A stretch of DNA of 64,000 nucleotides from Klebsiella oxytoca. Its GTDB lineage: Bacteria; Pseudomonadota; Gammaproteobacteria; Enterobacterales; Enterobacteriaceae. The notes beneath the pieces are model-generated. The model was not told the origin of the DNA. It worked only from the letters and a program-made list of their open reading frames with translations, and did not search any database. Positions 23,147 through 32,473 of the stretch are shown one piece after another (position 1 is the stretch's first letter; every line of letters starts with the position of its first letter). Location of the stretch: positions 496,001 to 560,000 of the forward strand of contig NZ_CP046115.1 in NCBI RefSeq assembly GCF_009707385.1. Direction: 5' to 3'. The position numbers were made by a program, and so were the translations under genes.

Positions 23147-23236
23147 GCAGCGCGGGTTTCATACCCGAGGTCTGCAGGCGCCTGACTCTGTCAGGACATT
23201 CCCGCGCTGCCTTCCCCCGGCTAGCGGGAGAAGGCA
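23147..23236. repeat. Structured intergenic repeat region (nested inverted repeats)
   Basis: GCAGCGCGGG (23147-23156) and CCCGCGCTGC (23201-23210) are perfect inverted arms enclosing smaller hairpins, including CCTGA-CTCTG-TCAGG (23181-23195). Immediately after, CCTTCCCCCGGCTAGCGGGAGAAGG forms another stem-loop next to the end of yjfY. The whole resembles REP/BIME-like extragenic elements and may end transcripts from yjfY. Confidence 0.5.
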
Positions 23237-23249
23237 GTGAGGAAGGAGA

Positions 23250-23528
23250 TTAGCGGTAAATCGCGGCGCTGGCGTGAATCAGGCCGTCGCTTCCTGGTTC
23301 ATGAATGAGGATTGGCTGGAAGTATTTTGCTCCCTGAGCATCGCTCTGCTGGCTCAGCGCCTGGTCGGCTTCCTGCTCGGTGGCGATGTTGTGGTTGATA
23401 TAGATAACGCCAAGGCTCTGCACATCGTCCATGTTGCGGGCCTGGCGGGCATCGATTTTAATAGCAGCCAACGCGTTGGCGCTCAACAAAAATGCTGCCA
23501 TTATGGTTATGAGGATGTATTTCATCAT
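23250..23528 (-). CDS. yjfY: Secreted DUF1471 protein YjfY
   Basis: A 92-residue small periplasmic protein with signal peptide MMKYILITIMAAFLLSANAL cut after ALA. The mature segment RQARNMDDVQSLGVIYINHN is almost identical to E. coli YjfY. It belongs to the YhcN/BhsA/McbA (DUF1471) family linked to envelope and biofilm stress; a specific role is not known. AAGGGG precedes the start. It is the third DUF1471 gene in this window and lies between the ula region and rpsF as in E. coli. Confidence 0.88.
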   Translation of the reverse strand: MMKYILITIMAAFLLSANALAAIKIDARQARNMDDVQSLGVIYINHNIATEQEADQALSQQSDAQGAKYFQPILIHEPGSDGLIHASAAIYR

Positions 23529-23732
23529 CTACGCCCCTTAGTACAATCCTGACGTTAACCCGCTCCCTGGATATGGATCACTTCTGATCTAAGTGTAATC
23601 GCAGCCTCACTGGCATATGGCGACCATTTCTGATGCAGTTGTTCAAAAAATTGTCGCTTCCGTTGTTGATTAATTTTAAATCACTGGCTTAGGGTGGCTT
23701 TGCGCTTAGTGCGAATTATTTGCACAATCCCC

Positions 23733-23761
23733 TTGTCTTAAACCACACCCGCACGTATTAT
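23733..23761 (+). promoter_or_regulatory. Probable sigma-70 promoter of the rpsF operon
   Basis: TTGTCT (23733-23738), a 17-base spacer and TATTAT (23756-23761) form a good sigma-70 promoter. This predicts a transcript starting near 23768 with a leader of about 90 bases before rpsF. Confidence 0.65.
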
Positions 23762-23774
23762 GACGCGTCAATTT

Positions 23775-23839
23775 TTCAGCCGCCCTTTAACACGTTCCTT
23801 GCCTCCATGGGCCGCGGCTGACCCAGACAGGAGGCTGAA
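23775..23839 (+). promoter_or_regulatory. rpsF mRNA leader, candidate S6:S18 autoregulatory structure
   Basis: Several exclusive pairings exist: CAGCCGC (23777-23783) with GCGGCTG (23814-23820); GCCTCC (23801-23806) with GGAGGC (23830-23835); TTCAGCC (23775-23781) with GGCTGAA (23833-23839). A CCG element lies in the middle. Proteobacterial rpsF leaders are known to be bound by the S6:S18 complex through such a CCG-containing hairpin to repress the operon. The match is by arrangement, not by covariance. Confidence 0.6.
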
Positions 23840-23842
23840 TAA

Positions 23843-24256
<414 letters not shown>

Positions 24257-24261
24257 TCCTG

Positions 24262-24808
<547 letters not shown>

Positions 24809-24837
24809 TCGGTCACGGTCCATTAATACGACTTTGA

Positions 24838-25299
<462 letters not shown>

Positions 25300-25320
25300 T
25301 TTATTACTCTGCTCACGTCG

Positions 25321-25347
25321 AGACGCCGGCCTTGTGCCGGCGTTTTG
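25321..25347 (+). terminator. Intrinsic terminator after rplI
   Basis: ACGCCGGC (25323-25330), loop CTTGT, GCCGGCGT (25336-25343), then TTT G CTTTT. Confidence 0.9.
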
Positions 25348-25445
25348 CTTTTCTGGATTTGCCTAATCTTTTCCTGGTTTGGTGGCTATTCCTGTCAACT
25401 TTCTGGATAATAAAATAAAACACTATTTTATTTCTGGTGAAGTGA

Positions 25446-26384
25446 ATGGACGCACCCTCAATTTTTTCCCGCAAGAAAGTAGCTTATGCCTGCGCAACCC
25501 TCTGCTGCCTGCTATGGGGAAGCTCCTACCCGGCGATTAAAAGCGGCTATGAACTGTTTCAGATTGCCACTGATGATGTGCCGTCAAAAATTGTCTTTGC
25601 TGGCTATCGTTTCCTGTTTGCCGGAACGCTGCTGCTACTCTTCGCGCTGGCGCAGCGTAAGCCGATTGCCCGCCTGAATCCCCGTCAGTGCGGTCAGCTG
25701 GCGATACTGGGCGTCACGCAAACCTCTATCCAGTACGTTTTCTTCTACGTGGGCCTCGCGTTTACCACCGGCGTAAAGGGCTCGATTATGAACGCCACTG
25801 GAACCTTCTTTAGCGTCCTGCTGGCGCACTTTATCTATCAGAATGACAAGCTGAGCTATAACAAGGCCATCGGCTGTTTCCTCGGCTTTGCCGGCGTGAT
25901 GCTGGTGAACTTTAATCATTCATTGAGCGATTTTAGCTTTGTCTGGCAGGGCGATGGCTTTGTGGTGCTGGCGGCTTTTATCCTGTCTGCGGCCACGCTG
26001 TACGGAAAACGCATTTCGCAGACGGTTGACCCAACGGTGATGACCGGCTGGCAGCTGGCGTTTGGCGGGCTGGTGCTGGTTGGTGGCGGCTACCTGAGCG
26101 GCGGTACCCTGGAAGTCCACAGCCTATCAGCTGCTCTGGTTCTGGCTTATTTAACGCTGCTCTCGTCCATCGCTTTTGCCCTGTGGAGCGTGCTGCTGAA
26201 GCATAACCGCGTAAGCATGATCGCGCCGTTCAACTTTGTCATTCCGGTAGCCGGAACCGTTCTGTCGGCTATCTTCCTCGGCGAGAACATTCTGGAGCTG
26301 AAATATGCGGTTGCGCTGGTGCTGGTATGCACCGGGATATGGTGGGTGAACAAGCCCGGGAAAGCTTCACAATCGGCCGGGTAA
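25446..26384 (+). CDS. DMT-superfamily (EamA-type) permease, substrate unknown
   Basis: A 312-residue inner-membrane protein with about ten helices in two EamA repeats (LLWGSSYPAIKSGYELF in the first, IAFALWSVLLKHN in the second). This is the drug/metabolite exporter architecture. A short ribosome site GGTGAAG precedes the ATG. It is not at this place in E. coli K-12 and stands alone between the rplI terminator and convergent ytfB. No neighbour indicates a substrate. Confidence 0.85.
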   Translation: MDAPSIFSRKKVAYACATLCCLLWGSSYPAIKSGYELFQIATDDVPSKIVFAGYRFLFAGTLLLLFALAQRKPIARLNPRQCGQLAILGVTQTSIQYVFFYVGLAFTTGVKGSIMNATGTFFSVLLAHFIYQNDKLSYNKAIGCFLGFAGVMLVNFNHSLSDFSFVWQGDGFVVLAAFILSAATLYGKRISQTVDPTVMTGWQLAFGGLVLVGGGYLSGGTLEVHSLSAALVLAYLTLLSSIAFALWSVLLKHNRVSMIAPFNFVIPVAGTVLSAIFLGENILELKYAVALVLVCTGIWWVNKPGKASQSAG

Positions 26385-26417
26385 GCTACCCGGCAGTCTG
26401 GAAGAGCTAATCAGGCT

Positions 26418-27080
26418 TTAACGTACGCGAATAAAGCTGCCGTTCGACTGGCGGGTAAACAGTACCTGCTGGCCACTGCCGGTATCGATAGTCAGCCCGG
26501 TGACCACGCCGCTGGCGTTCTGGCGGATTTGCACCGTCTGTCCGGTTTGCAGTGAGCTTAGCGGCTTACCTGCACCTTCCACCTGAGCCATGGCGTAAAC
26601 GTCGGTCGGCGGCAGGTTGTGGTCGCGGAACAGCTGCGCAAGGGTTTTCCCGGATTCAATACGGTAGGTTCGCCACTGCTGCTCTATACCGGGAGTCGAC
26701 TGCGGCTCCTGGTACGGCTGAGAAGCGGTCTGCCGCTGCGGCTGATCCGGTTGTTCATCCTGAATCGGCTCCGGCGCGACTGGGGCCACCTGATCGGCAT
26801 CGTTCACCGGCGGCGTGTTAGTGATTGGCGGCAGCGGGACGGTCTGGTTACCTGAAGTCTGCGGCTGAGACTGAGATTGCAGGTCAATATTCGCCTCGCG
26901 GCTGGCCTGGGCCGTGCTGCTGTTATCCTCTGAAGGGAGCAGAATGCCGATCACCACCAGCAGGGCCCCGGCAATGATGCCCCGGCGGTGCATCGGCGGT
27001 AGCGGGTCCATGATGCGAAAATGATCCGGGGCGTGCCAGATCTTCGCCAGGGTAGATTTCAGTTCAAAGCGCCCGGGCAT
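26418..27080 (-). CDS. ytfB: Cell-division-associated membrane protein YtfB (OapA family)
   Basis: Bitopic membrane protein whose E. coli homologue localises to the division site and binds glycans. I choose ATG 27080 (MPGRFELKSTLAKIW) because AGGAGG lies 7 bases before it; 220 residues. Basic cytoplasmic N-terminus, one membrane helix at about 32-45 (GIIAGALLVVIGILL), then a Pro/Gln-rich periplasmic linker and a C-terminal OapA/LysM-like domain (WRTYRIESGKTLAQLFRDHNL...LFTRQSNGSFIRVR). Divergent from fklB. Confidence 0.93.
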   Translation of the reverse strand: MPGRFELKSTLAKIWHAPDHFRIMDPLPPMHRRGIIAGALLVVIGILLPSEDNSSTAQASREANIDLQSQSQPQTSGNQTVPLPPITNTPPVNDADQVAPVAPEPIQDEQPDQPQRQTASQPYQEPQSTPGIEQQWRTYRIESGKTLAQLFRDHNLPPTDVYAMAQVEGAGKPLSSLQTGQTVQIRQNASGVVTGLTIDTGSGQQVLFTRQSNGSFIRVR

Positions 27081-27341
27081 GGCTTTCCTCCTGCTCCGCA
27101 TATTTTTATCCTGCTCTCTCTTTAGAGTATAGATGGCTAACTTCCTGAAGGCCGAGACAAAGCTATGTTTCGTGAGGTTAACCTTATCTCTCTATTGTTT
27201 CCGTTTCCCTTAGATTTGTCATCATCCGGACGACAAAGTTTTACCGGTCGTGCTATGGCTGATATGCTTTCCTCCGGCTTTTTCCGCTTCTGTCGCGCGA
27301 AGCCGTAGAGTATGAAATTCTCACCCAACAAAGGAACAAAG

Positions 27342-27962
27342 ATGGCAACCCCAACTTTTGACACGATCGAAGCACAGGCAAGTTACGGTATCGGCTTGCA
27401 GGTTGGACAACAGCTGAGCGAATCTGGCCTGCAGGGGCTGCTACCGGAGGCGCTGGTCGCCGGTATTGCTGACGCGCTGGAAGGTAAACAGCCGCAGGTG
27501 CCGGTAGAAGCCGTTCACCGCGCGCTGCGTGAAATCCATGAACGCGCTGACGCCGTACGTCGTGAACGTTTCCAGGAAATGGCCGCGGATGGCGAGAAAT
27601 ACCTGGAAGAGAACCGCGAGCGCGAAGGCGTGAACAGCACCGAGTCTGGTCTACAGTTCCGCGTTCTGACCCAGGGTGAAGGCCCGATTCCGGCGCGTAC
27701 TGATCGCGTTCGCGTTCACTATACCGGTAAACTGATCGACGGCACCGTCTTCGATAGCTCCGTTGCGCGCGGCGAACCGGCTGAATTCCCGGTTACCGGA
27801 GTGATCGGCGGCTGGATTGAAGCGCTGACCCTGATGCCGGTGGGTTCCAAATGGGAGCTGACTATTCCGCACAACCTGGCCTACGGCGAGCGCGGCGCGG
27901 GCGCCTCCATCCCTCCGTTCAGTACCCTGATTTTTGAAGTTGAACTGCTGGATATTATCTAA
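27342..27962 (+). CDS. fklB: FKBP-type peptidyl-prolyl isomerase FklB (FKBP22)
   Basis: A dimeric cis-trans prolyl isomerase with 206 residues from ATG 27342 ([16 protein letters not shown]), with AAGGAA upstream. The N-terminal helical dimerisation domain is at about 1-85. The C-terminal FKBP domain is at about 115-206 ([48 protein letters not shown]). No signal peptide is evident, so it is probably cytoplasmic. The longer frame to 27312 is rejected. Confidence 0.96.
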   Translation: MATPTFDTIEAQASYGIGLQVGQQLSESGLQGLLPEALVAGIADALEGKQPQVPVEAVHRALREIHERADAVRRERFQEMAADGEKYLEENREREGVNSTESGLQFRVLTQGEGPIPARTDRVRVHYTGKLIDGTVFDSSVARGEPAEFPVTGVIGGWIEALTLMPVGSKWELTIPHNLAYGERGAGASIPPFSTLIFEVELLDII

Positions 27963-27975
27963 ACAGCAGGCGCTT

Positions 27976-27995
27976 CCTCTCCCGCACGGGGGAGG
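27976..27995. repeat. GC-rich stem-loop after fklB
   Basis: CCTCTCCC-GCAC-GGGGGAGG with one G-T pair. Similar CCCTC/GAGGG hairpins occur at 53262-53286 and 56827-56849. No U-tract follows. Confidence 0.45.
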
Positions 27996-28179
27996 GGGCC
28001 GTTCTGATAAGTGGAAAACCCTTAAGTTGAGCTTTTACTGGAGCTTTATATTGCATATCTTCTTAATGGGTGTATTTTTGTGAGCTGTTTCGCTTAACCG
28101 GAGTGATATAACACTCACTTTAAACATAAAATTAACATTATCTCTAAATCATAGTATTCATCCCTCCGATTCTTACCTA

Positions 28180-28258
28180 ATATCGATAAACCCCTCGTTC
28201 CGGGGTAAGGGCCAAATAGAGCCCGAACAAAACAGACAGGCACAACAGGAAAAATCAT
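28180..28258 (+). promoter_or_regulatory. cycA leader with CA-rich segment at the ribosome site
   Basis: The leader just before the start reads ACAGGCACAACAGGAAAAATC. E. coli cycA is a known target of the small RNA GcvB, whose R1 region pairs with CA-rich sequences of this kind (CACAAC). A hairpin GTTC-CGGG/CCCGAAC lies about 30 bases further up. The rest of the roughly 300-base gap after fklB is AT-rich and shows no gene. Confidence 0.4.
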
Positions 28259-29662
28259 ATGGTAGATCAGGTAAAAGTCGTTGCTGACGAAGAGGCTCCG
28301 ACTGAACAATCGCTGCGGCGAAATCTCACTAACCGGCATATTCAGCTTATTGCTATCGGTGGTGCGATAGGCACCGGGCTGTTTATGGGGTCAGGCAAAA
28401 CCATCAGCCTTGCCGGACCATCCATTATTTTTGTTTATATGATAATCGGCTTCATGCTGTTTTTCGTCATGCGTGCCATGGGTGAATTACTGCTGTCGAA
28501 TCTCGAATATAAATCGTTCAGCGATTTTGCCGCCGACCTGCTGGGGCCATGGGCAGGCTATTTTACCGGCTGGACCTACTGGTTTTGCTGGGTGGTGACC
28601 GGTATGGCGGACGTGGTGGCGATCACCGCTTACGCGCAGTTCTGGTTCCCGGGACTCTCCGACTGGGTCGCCTCGCTGGCGGTCATTCTCCTGCTGCTGG
28701 GGCTTAATCTCGCCACCGTGAAGATGTTCGGCGAGATGGAGTTCTGGTTCGCGATGATCAAAATCGTCGCTATCGTAGCGCTGATCGTGGTCGGTCTGGT
28801 GATGGTGCTGATGCACTTTCAGTCGCCGACCGGGGTGGAAGCCTCGTTCGCCCATTTGTGGAATGACGGCGGCTGGTTCCCGAAAGGCATCAGCGGATTC
28901 TTTGCTGGTTTCCAGATCGCGGTTTTTGCTTTCGTAGGTATCGAACTGGTGGGCACCACGGCAGCGGAAACGAAAGATCCTGAGAAATCTCTGCCGCGGG
29001 CGATTAACTCGATTCCAATTCGTATCATTATGTTCTACGTCTTTGCGCTGATCGTGATTATGTCCGTGACGCCGTGGAGCTCTGTTGTGCCGTCAAAGAG
29101 CCCGTTCGTTGAGCTGTTTGTTCTGGTTGGGCTGCCGGCGGCGGCGAGCCTGATTAACTTCGTGGTGCTGACCTCGGCGGCCTCCTCCGCTAACAGCGGC
29201 GTGTTCTCAACCAGCCGTATGCTGTTTGGTCTGGCGCAGGACGGGCAGGCGCCGAAGATGTTCGCCAAGCTGTCGAAGCGCGCGGTGCCGGCGAAAGGCC
29301 TGACCTTCTCCTGTATGTGTCTGCTGGGCGGCGTGGTTATGCTGATGGTTAATCCAAGCGTGATCGCGGCGTTCACCATGATTACCACGGTTTCAGCGAT
29401 CCTGTTTATGTTCGTCTGGACGATTATCCTGTGCTCGTATCTGGCCTATCGCAGGAAGCGTCCGCAGCTGCATGTGCAGTCGAAATATAAGATGCCGCTG
29501 GGCAAGCTGATGTGCTGGGTGTGTATGGCATTCTTCGTCTTTGTGCTGGTGCTGCTGACGCTGGAAGCCGATACCCGCGAAGCGCTGATAGTGACTCCGC
29601 TGTGGTTTGTACTGCTGGGTGCAGGCTGGCTGTTTGCCGGTAAGAAGAGCCAGGCCAAATAA
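28259..29662 (+). CDS. cycA: D-serine/D-alanine/glycine:H+ symporter CycA
   Basis: Amino-acid permease of the APC family, also the uptake route of D-cycloserine. It has 467 residues and 12 hydrophobic helices. The first helix carries the APC substrate motif AIGGAIGTGLFMGSG. Sequence is very close to E. coli CycA (MVDQVKVVADEEAPTEQSLRRNLTNRHIQL). It is monocistronic, with its own leader and terminator, convergent with ytfE. Confidence 0.97.
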   Translation: MVDQVKVVADEEAPTEQSLRRNLTNRHIQLIAIGGAIGTGLFMGSGKTISLAGPSIIFVYMIIGFMLFFVMRAMGELLLSNLEYKSFSDFAADLLGPWAGYFTGWTYWFCWVVTGMADVVAITAYAQFWFPGLSDWVASLAVILLLLGLNLATVKMFGEMEFWFAMIKIVAIVALIVVGLVMVLMHFQSPTGVEASFAHLWNDGGWFPKGISGFFAGFQIAVFAFVGIELVGTTAAETKDPEKSLPRAINSIPIRIIMFYVFALIVIMSVTPWSSVVPSKSPFVELFVLVGLPAAASLINFVVLTSAASSANSGVFSTSRMLFGLAQDGQAPKMFAKLSKRAVPAKGLTFSCMCLLGGVVMLMVNPSVIAAFTMITTVSAILFMFVWTIILCSYLAYRRKRPQLHVQSKYKMPLGKLMCWVCMAFFVFVLVLLTLEADTREALIVTPLWFVLLGAGWLFAGKKSQAK

Positions 29663-29709
29663 AAAATCTTCGAGAGAGATTTTTAACGTTGCTGGCAACG
29701 GTCCGTCAT

Positions 29710-29732
29710 AAAAAAGGCCACCTGGGGTGGCC
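29710..29732 (-). terminator. Intrinsic terminator of ytfE (minus strand)
   Basis: On the minus strand GGCCACC-CCA-GGTGGCC is followed by TTTTTT. It lies about 45 bases beyond the ytfE stop, past the cycA terminator. Confidence 0.8.
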
Positions 29733-29753
29733 AATAAGACTGACAATGTCGAG

Positions 29754-29778
29754 GGCGCCTGCGGGCGCCTTTTTATTT
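29754..29778 (+). terminator. Intrinsic terminator of cycA
   Basis: GGCGCC-TGCG-GGCGCC followed by TTTTTATTT. The T-tract runs into the last codon of ytfE on the other strand, so the two convergent terminators interleave. Confidence 0.85.
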
Positions 29779-30439
29779 ACTCTCCTGCGAGGGCACGCGG
29801 GAACAGCACGTTATTTTCGAGGCTGATGTGCTCCATCAGGTCATCAATCAGTTCGTTAATGCCGTTGTACATCGCTTTCCAGGTGGTGCAGGCTTCCGCG
29901 GGCGGCGTCACGTTATGGGTGATGTGCTTAATGACTTCCAGCAGCTCGCCCGCTTCATCATGCTCGCTTTCCATCACGCTGATAGGGCCACCGGCCTGCG
30001 TACCCATGCTCTGTTTGATCATCGGGAACAGAATCTGCTCCTCTTTCATCATATGGCTGGAAAGCTCCTGATGCAGCATAGTCAGGTATTTGGTCAGGCC
30101 TTTCGGGACGCTGGGTTTGTCAGCATGTACTCGCTCGACTTTGGTGGCCTGTAAAATCAGCTCCGGCAGCTGCTCGCGATGCCTGTCGTGGTAGCGAACG
30201 ATAATGTGATCGATGATTTCCGCGTAGGGCGCAACCCGCCAGTCGCGCTCTACCGGCTCTTGCGCCAGTTTCGCCAGCTCGGCTTCAATCGCCGCGACGT
30301 CCAGCTCTTTGCGCGATGCCGCGCGTTCCAGCGTTTGCTTGCCGCCGCAGCAGTAATCCATATCGTATTTACGGAACAGCGCGGAGGCGCGCGGAATCGT
30401 CAGCGCCAGTTCGCCTAAAGGTTGGTCACGGAAAGCCAT
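29777..30439 (-). CDS. ytfE: Di-iron protein YtfE (RIC), repair of iron centres after nitrosative stress
   Basis: A hemerythrin-like di-iron protein of 220 residues that restores damaged Fe-S clusters and handles nitric oxide. The N-terminal ScdA domain carries Cys30-Cys31 in YCCGGKQ. The hemerythrin domain has metal ligands in [31 protein letters not shown] and MEHISLENN. The promoter region contains an NsrR-type dyad. This fits with nsrR being in the same window: E. coli ytfE is the strongest NsrR target. Confidence 0.97.
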   Translation of the reverse strand: MAFRDQPLGELALTIPRASALFRKYDMDYCCGGKQTLERAASRKELDVAAIEAELAKLAQEPVERDWRVAPYAEIIDHIIVRYHDRHREQLPELILQATKVERVHADKPSVPKGLTKYLTMLHQELSSHMMKEEQILFPMIKQSMGTQAGGPISVMESEHDEAGELLEVIKHITHNVTPPAEACTTWKAMYNGINELIDDLMEHISLENNVLFPRALAGE

Positions 30440-30457
30440 AGCAGTTACCTCGTCATC

Positions 30458-30496
30458 AGGAATATAAGTTGTATTTTAAATGCATCTTATATTCCT
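30458..30496. promoter_or_regulatory. NsrR operator of ytfE inside a 39-bp near-perfect dyad
   Basis: On the minus strand AAGATGCATTT, one base, AAATACAACTT (30466-30488) matches the 11-1-11 NsrR pattern, with 9 of 11 positions symmetrical. The symmetry continues outward: AGGAATATAAG at 30458-30468 is the exact complement of CTTATATTCCT at 30486-30496. Overall 17 of 19 arm positions pair around the centre at 30477. It lies 19 bases before the ytfE start. Confidence 0.85.
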
Positions 30497-30521
30497 GGGA
30501 ATACCTCTTTAGGATACCAGG

Positions 30522-31493
30522 CTATTTTTTCTCGCTGGCCAGCTCCTGCAGTGCGGGCTTTTCCGGGCGGGCGAGAACGGCGGATACCACGCCGAGCACC
30601 AGCAGCAGGATTCCGCTTAAGGTAAGAAGCGGAGGTAGGCTCTGACGTAAAATAAAGGTATACAGCAGGCCAGCAAGGGTTTCGAAGACGATCAGCGGCC
30701 CAAGGATCACCGTTGGCAGACGTTGGCTGGCGACGTTCCAGCACCACGCGCCGACCCATGAGCAGAACACGGCTATCGCCAGCATCAGGGTGACGAACGC
30801 CGCCGGGCGCGGGCCGAAGGGCAGCGGAAAGTCCGTATGTTGACCCTGTAACCACCAGCAGGCGATGAGGTACCCGGCCAGCGATACCGGCAGGGTCACC
30901 AGCGCCTGGGCGGTAGCCCACATCATCGGCGGTTTGTCCGGGTTTTCCCGCAGCCAGCGGGCATTGCGCAGCGCGTACCAGGCCCAACAAACCACCGAGA
31001 TCAGCGCCAGCACGATACCGGAGCCGTAGCGCCAGGGGCTGAAATCGGGCAAGCCATGCTGCAGTTCGGCGATATTGACGCAGATCAGACCGATGGCAAT
31101 ACAGATGAGCGCCGGGAACAGGCGTCGCCACGGGAGCTTACCGTCGCGCTGGCTATAGAGCAGGTTAGCAAAGACCGGCAGCACCACGGGCAGCGTACCG
31201 ATAATCATCGTTGACACCGGCGCGCCGGTACGTTTAATAGCGCTGGCCAGGCAGACGTAATAAATTAAGTTGCCCATCATGGTCAGACCCAGCGCCGTCC
31301 ACCAGTCTTTCCCGGCGAGCTGGCGCAGCCGCACGCGGCCCAGCCAGGCCAGCGGCAGGGCGATCAGCCCAAGCGCCAGGTAGCGTCCCATCGACTGTAA
31401 GACCGCCGGATATTCCGGTACCAGCAAAGGGCCGACGAAAATCAGTCCCCACATTAGCCCCGCCAGCAGGGCGTACAGCACACCACTAATCAT
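30522..31493 (-). CDS. ytfF: Inner-membrane DMT-type transporter YtfF
   Basis: A 323-residue protein with ten predicted helices in two EamA-like repeats (GVLYALLAGLMWGLIFVGPL; GLLYTFILRQSLPPLLTLSGI). It closely resembles E. coli YtfF (VPEYPAVLQSMGRYLALGLIALP). I choose ATG 31493 with GGAAG 6 bases upstream; an ATG four codons earlier is possible. Substrate unknown. An AraC-type gene lies directly upstream in the same direction and may control or be cotranscribed with it. Confidence 0.9.
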   Translation of the reverse strand: MISGVLYALLAGLMWGLIFVGPLLVPEYPAVLQSMGRYLALGLIALPLAWLGRVRLRQLAGKDWWTALGLTMMGNLIYYVCLASAIKRTGAPVSTMIIGTLPVVLPVFANLLYSQRDGKLPWRRLFPALICIAIGLICVNIAELQHGLPDFSPWRYGSGIVLALISVVCWAWYALRNARWLRENPDKPPMMWATAQALVTLPVSLAGYLIACWWLQGQHTDFPLPFGPRPAAFVTLMLAIAVFCSWVGAWCWNVASQRLPTVILGPLIVFETLAGLLYTFILRQSLPPLLTLSGILLLVLGVVSAVLARPEKPALQELASEKK

Positions 31494-31568
31494 GACGTCT
31501 TCCATTACTCTTTTCGTTGCCGACAGTGTAGGGGAGGCAAAAGTGGGAATATTGTATGAGGTTGCGCA

Positions 31569-32393
31569 TTAGCGCGGGAGAACCTGCTTTTGATAACGTA
31601 CCGGCGTAATGCCGTAGCGGCGGGTGAACGCGCGGGTCAGATGCGACTGGTCGGTTAATCCGGCGGCAAGGGCGACATCAGCGGCAGGCATGCCGTGGGT
31701 GAGAAAATCTTTGGCGCGCCAAAGACGAATCGCCATCAGCATCTGGTGCGGCGTAACGTGGAAGTGGGCTTTAAACTGGCGCTGAAAATGGTACGGGCTG
31801 AGCGCCGCTACCTGCGCCAGCTCATCGAGCGTCACCGTGTGCATATAGTTGTCGTGCAGATATTCGCGTACCCGCTCAAAGCGATGGGGCGCTTCGGACA
31901 AGCCCGGTGCGTGATGCGCGAACGGACGAAAAGTATCGATTAAATCCAGCAGTAGTCCCTGCTGCGCGAGCGGATTATCGGTATGCCACAGGCCGTAAAT
32001 AAGATTGCCGATTTGCCGCGAGCGTAGCGGATCCTGACGCACCACGTCGCTGAACCACCAGTGGCGCACGCCGGTTACCTCTTCCAGTATATTCGGATCG
32101 AGATAAATCATCCGATAGCGCCAGCCGTCGGCGGTCTCCGCCTCGCCGGTGTGCAGTTCATCGGGATTCATGGTGACGATAGAGTTGACCGAAGCCACGT
32201 ACTGGCTGCCGCGATAGCGAAAACGCTCGGCGCCGAACTCTATCGCGCCGATCCCAAAGGCTTCATGGGTATGCGGTTCAAAGGCGTAGCGGGAGATATG
32301 GGCGTGGTACAGCTCAACGCCGGGTACCTGCGCCAGATGGCGAAAGCGCGCGCTGTCTCTTTCATCGTTGAACTGTTCTGGTACGCCTTGCAT
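31569..32393 (-). CDS. AraC-family transcriptional regulator, lineage-specific insertion
   Basis: Regulator with an N-terminal cupin-like sensing domain (LYHAHISRYAFEPHTHEAFGIG...) and a C-terminal AraC/XylS double HTH (TLDELAQVAALSPYHFQRQFKAHFHVTPHQML; DVALAAGLTDQSHLTRAFTRRYGITP). I prefer ATG 32393 (GGGAG at 7 bases; 274 residues); an ATG at 32414 abuts its ribosome site. It is inserted between ytfF and qorB, which are adjacent in E. coli. Its target is probably ytfF, by position only. Confidence 0.85.
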   Translation of the reverse strand: MQGVPEQFNDERDSARFRHLAQVPGVELYHAHISRYAFEPHTHEAFGIGAIEFGAERFRYRGSQYVASVNSIVTMNPDELHTGEAETADGWRYRMIYLDPNILEEVTGVRHWWFSDVVRQDPLRSRQIGNLIYGLWHTDNPLAQQGLLLDLIDTFRPFAHHAPGLSEAPHRFERVREYLHDNYMHTVTLDELAQVAALSPYHFQRQFKAHFHVTPHQMLMAIRLWRAKDFLTHGMPAADVALAAGLTDQSHLTRAFTRRYGITPVRYQKQVLPR

Positions 32394-32402
32394 GAAATAA
32401 CT

Positions 32403-32443
32403 CCCGACGGACATCCTTTCATTATTGAGGATGGCCCGTCGGG
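32403..32443 (-). promoter_or_regulatory. Hairpin overlapping the ribosome site of the AraC-type gene
   Basis: CCCGACGG (32403-32410) pairs with CCGTCGGG (32436-32443), and CATCC (32412-32416) with GGATG (32429-32433), around a 12-base loop. In minus-strand RNA the 3' arm contains most of the GGGAG ribosome site. It may end the upstream qorB transcript, hide the ribosome site in read-through RNA, or both. Confidence 0.55.
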
Positions 32444-32473
32444 ATGCTACAAAAATTAACCAGTATGTAACAG

